A stretch of 5,942 nucleotides of DNA from Bacteroidales bacterium UBA3868. Lineage in GTDB: Bacteria > Bacteroidota > Bacteroidia > Bacteroidales > WCHB1-69. The notes beneath the pieces are model-generated. The model had not been told where the DNA came from, made no database searches, and was given only the letters and a program-made list of their open reading frames with translations. Positions 5,101 through 5,942 of the stretch are shown piece after piece. Both the position numbers and the translations under genes were made by a program. Position 1 is the stretch's first letter. Every line of letters begins with the position of its first letter. The stretch spans positions 1-5,942 of the forward strand of contig DGGS01000153.1 in NCBI GenBank assembly GCA_002392325.1. Reading direction: 5' to 3'.

Positions 5101-5942
5101 ATGCACAGTTTCGGAAGCGACAATCATTCGGGCATACATCCCGACATTTTGAAGGCCATCATAGCGGCCAACCAGGATCACCAGCACGCCTACGGTGACG
5201 ATGTTTATACAGAGAAAGCCAAAGCATTGATAAAGAAGTGTTTTGGCGATTCCGCCGAGCCCTATTTCGTGTTCAACGGCACGGGCGCCAATGTGGTTTC
5301 GCTGCGCGCGTGCGTGCGGCCGTACAACTCCATCCTTTGCGCTAAAACCGCCCACATCGCGGTGGACGAATGCGGTGCTCCGGAGTTTCTGACCGGCTCC
5401 GCCTTGCGGGAGATAGAAACCCAAAACGGCAAACTCACACCGGAACTTATTGCGCCACGCCTCATCAATTGGGGCTTTGAGCACCACTCGCAACCCAAAG
5501 TAGTCTATATCTCCCAATGCACTGAGTTGGGCACTGTCTATACTTGCGAGGAAATCAAAGCCATCGCGGACTACATCCACCAATATGGCATGTACCTGCA
5601 CATGGACGGCGCGCGCATCGCCAACGCTGCGGTAACCTTGAACAAATCCTTCAAGGAAATGACCGTAGATTGCGGCGTTGACATTTTGAGTTTCGGATGC
5701 ACCAAGAACGGTTTGATGATGTGTGAGTGTGTCATCGCCTTCCGCCCAGAATTGGCTGAGAATCTGAAATATATACGAAAGCAAAGCACCCAGTTGTGCT
5801 CCAAGATGCGCTACATCAGCTGCCAATTGATTCCATATCTGGAACAAGAAATCTGGAAAAGCAATGCCGAAAATGCCAACCGCATGGCCCAACTTTTGCG
5901 TCAAGGCATCATCAATGCCGGTTTCGACACATTTACCCAAAA
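5101..5942 (+). CDS. ltaE: L-threonine aldolase family PLP enzyme (3' end outside window)
   Basis: Cytoplasmic fold-type I PLP enzyme of the beta-eliminating lyase/threonine aldolase family, expected to cleave L-threonine or L-allo-threonine to glycine and acetaldehyde. 280 residues are visible of about 340. Family landmarks are present: the N-terminal SDNHSGIHP (6-14), NGTGAN (59-64, PLP phosphate loop), TAHIAVDECGAP (83-94, with His85 expected to stack on the PLP ring), HMDGARIANA (167-176, with Asp169 for the pyridine nitrogen and Arg172), and SFGCTKNG (197-204, with Lys202 the expected Schiff-base lysine). The ATG at 5101 precedes the conserved N-terminus directly and no earlier in-frame start is needed. 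No clear SD is visible; the upstream spacer is repeat tract C. The visible part has twelve cysteines, including Cys200 two residues before the PLP lysine, where many relatives as I recall them have glycine. The symbol follows common usage for the family; the preferred substrate is not shown by sequence. The frame stays open to the window edge with two bases of the next codon. Confidence 0.93.
   Translation, partial: MHSFGSDNHSGIHPDILKAIIAANQDHQHAYGDDVYTEKAKALIKKCFGDSAEPYFVFNGTGANVVSLRACVRPYNSILCAKTAHIAVDECGAPEFLTGSALREIETQNGKLTPELIAPRLINWGFEHHSQPKVVYISQCTELGTVYTCEEIKAIADYIHQYGMYLHMDGARIANAAVTLNKSFKEMTVDCGVDILSFGCTKNGLMMCECVIAFRPELAENLKYIRKQSTQLCSKMRYISCQLIPYLEQEIWKSNAENANRMAQLLRQGIINAGFDTFTQ

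Noticed and set aside
5086..5940. Long antisense open frame (284 residues) covering the threonine aldolase gene
   Set aside because: The + strand encodes a clear PLP enzyme with all expected motifs, and the antisense protein shows no recognisable domain. Long antisense frames arise from the codon bias of a real gene on the other strand.

Overview
The window looks like chromosomal DNA from a member of the Bacteroidota, probably a Bacteroidales-type organism. This rests on four things: the style of the aspartyl-tRNA synthetase, a Wzz-like protein with no tyrosine-kinase domain, a four-helix-bundle (23S-intervening-sequence family) gene, and a promoter resembling the Bacteroidota -33/-7 pattern. 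This is inference from family knowledge; no marker gene for precise placement is present. All recognised genes are on the + strand.

Layout. Bases 1-1103 hold the C-terminal two thirds of aspS. Two surface-polysaccharide genes follow with overlapping ends: a Wzz/chain-length-determinant protein (1093-2121) and a Wzy/WaaL-like O-antigen polymerase or ligase (2078-3652). A DMT/EamA-family transporter (3639-4520) overlaps the end of the polymerase gene. These four genes overlap by 11, up to 44 and 14 bases, so they are probably one transcription unit with coupled translation. A 151-base gap then leads to an AT-rich four-helix-bundle gene (4672-5040). A 60-base gap leads to a threonine aldolase-family gene (5101 to the window edge), which is cut off.

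The most unusual content is a degenerate 9-bp tandem repeat, roughly RGGTGAATG, in three tracts. Tract A (3518-3635) is inside the polymerase gene, where it encodes an in-frame tripeptide-repeat tail and ends in the Shine-Dalgarno sequence of the transporter gene. Tract B (4506-4603) starts in the last codons of the transporter gene and contains a canonical G-quadruplex motif. Tract C (5054-5098) has the opposite orientation and ends two bases before the aldolase start codon. B and C therefore bracket the four-helix-bundle gene as inverted tracts, while A and B bracket the transporter gene as direct tracts. I do not recognise this repeat as a named family.

How the genes may work together: Wzz and the Wzy-like protein would set chain length and polymerise or ligate a surface glycan. 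The transporter, synthetase and aldolase have no obvious part in that pathway. The four-helix-bundle gene looks like an inserted passenger.
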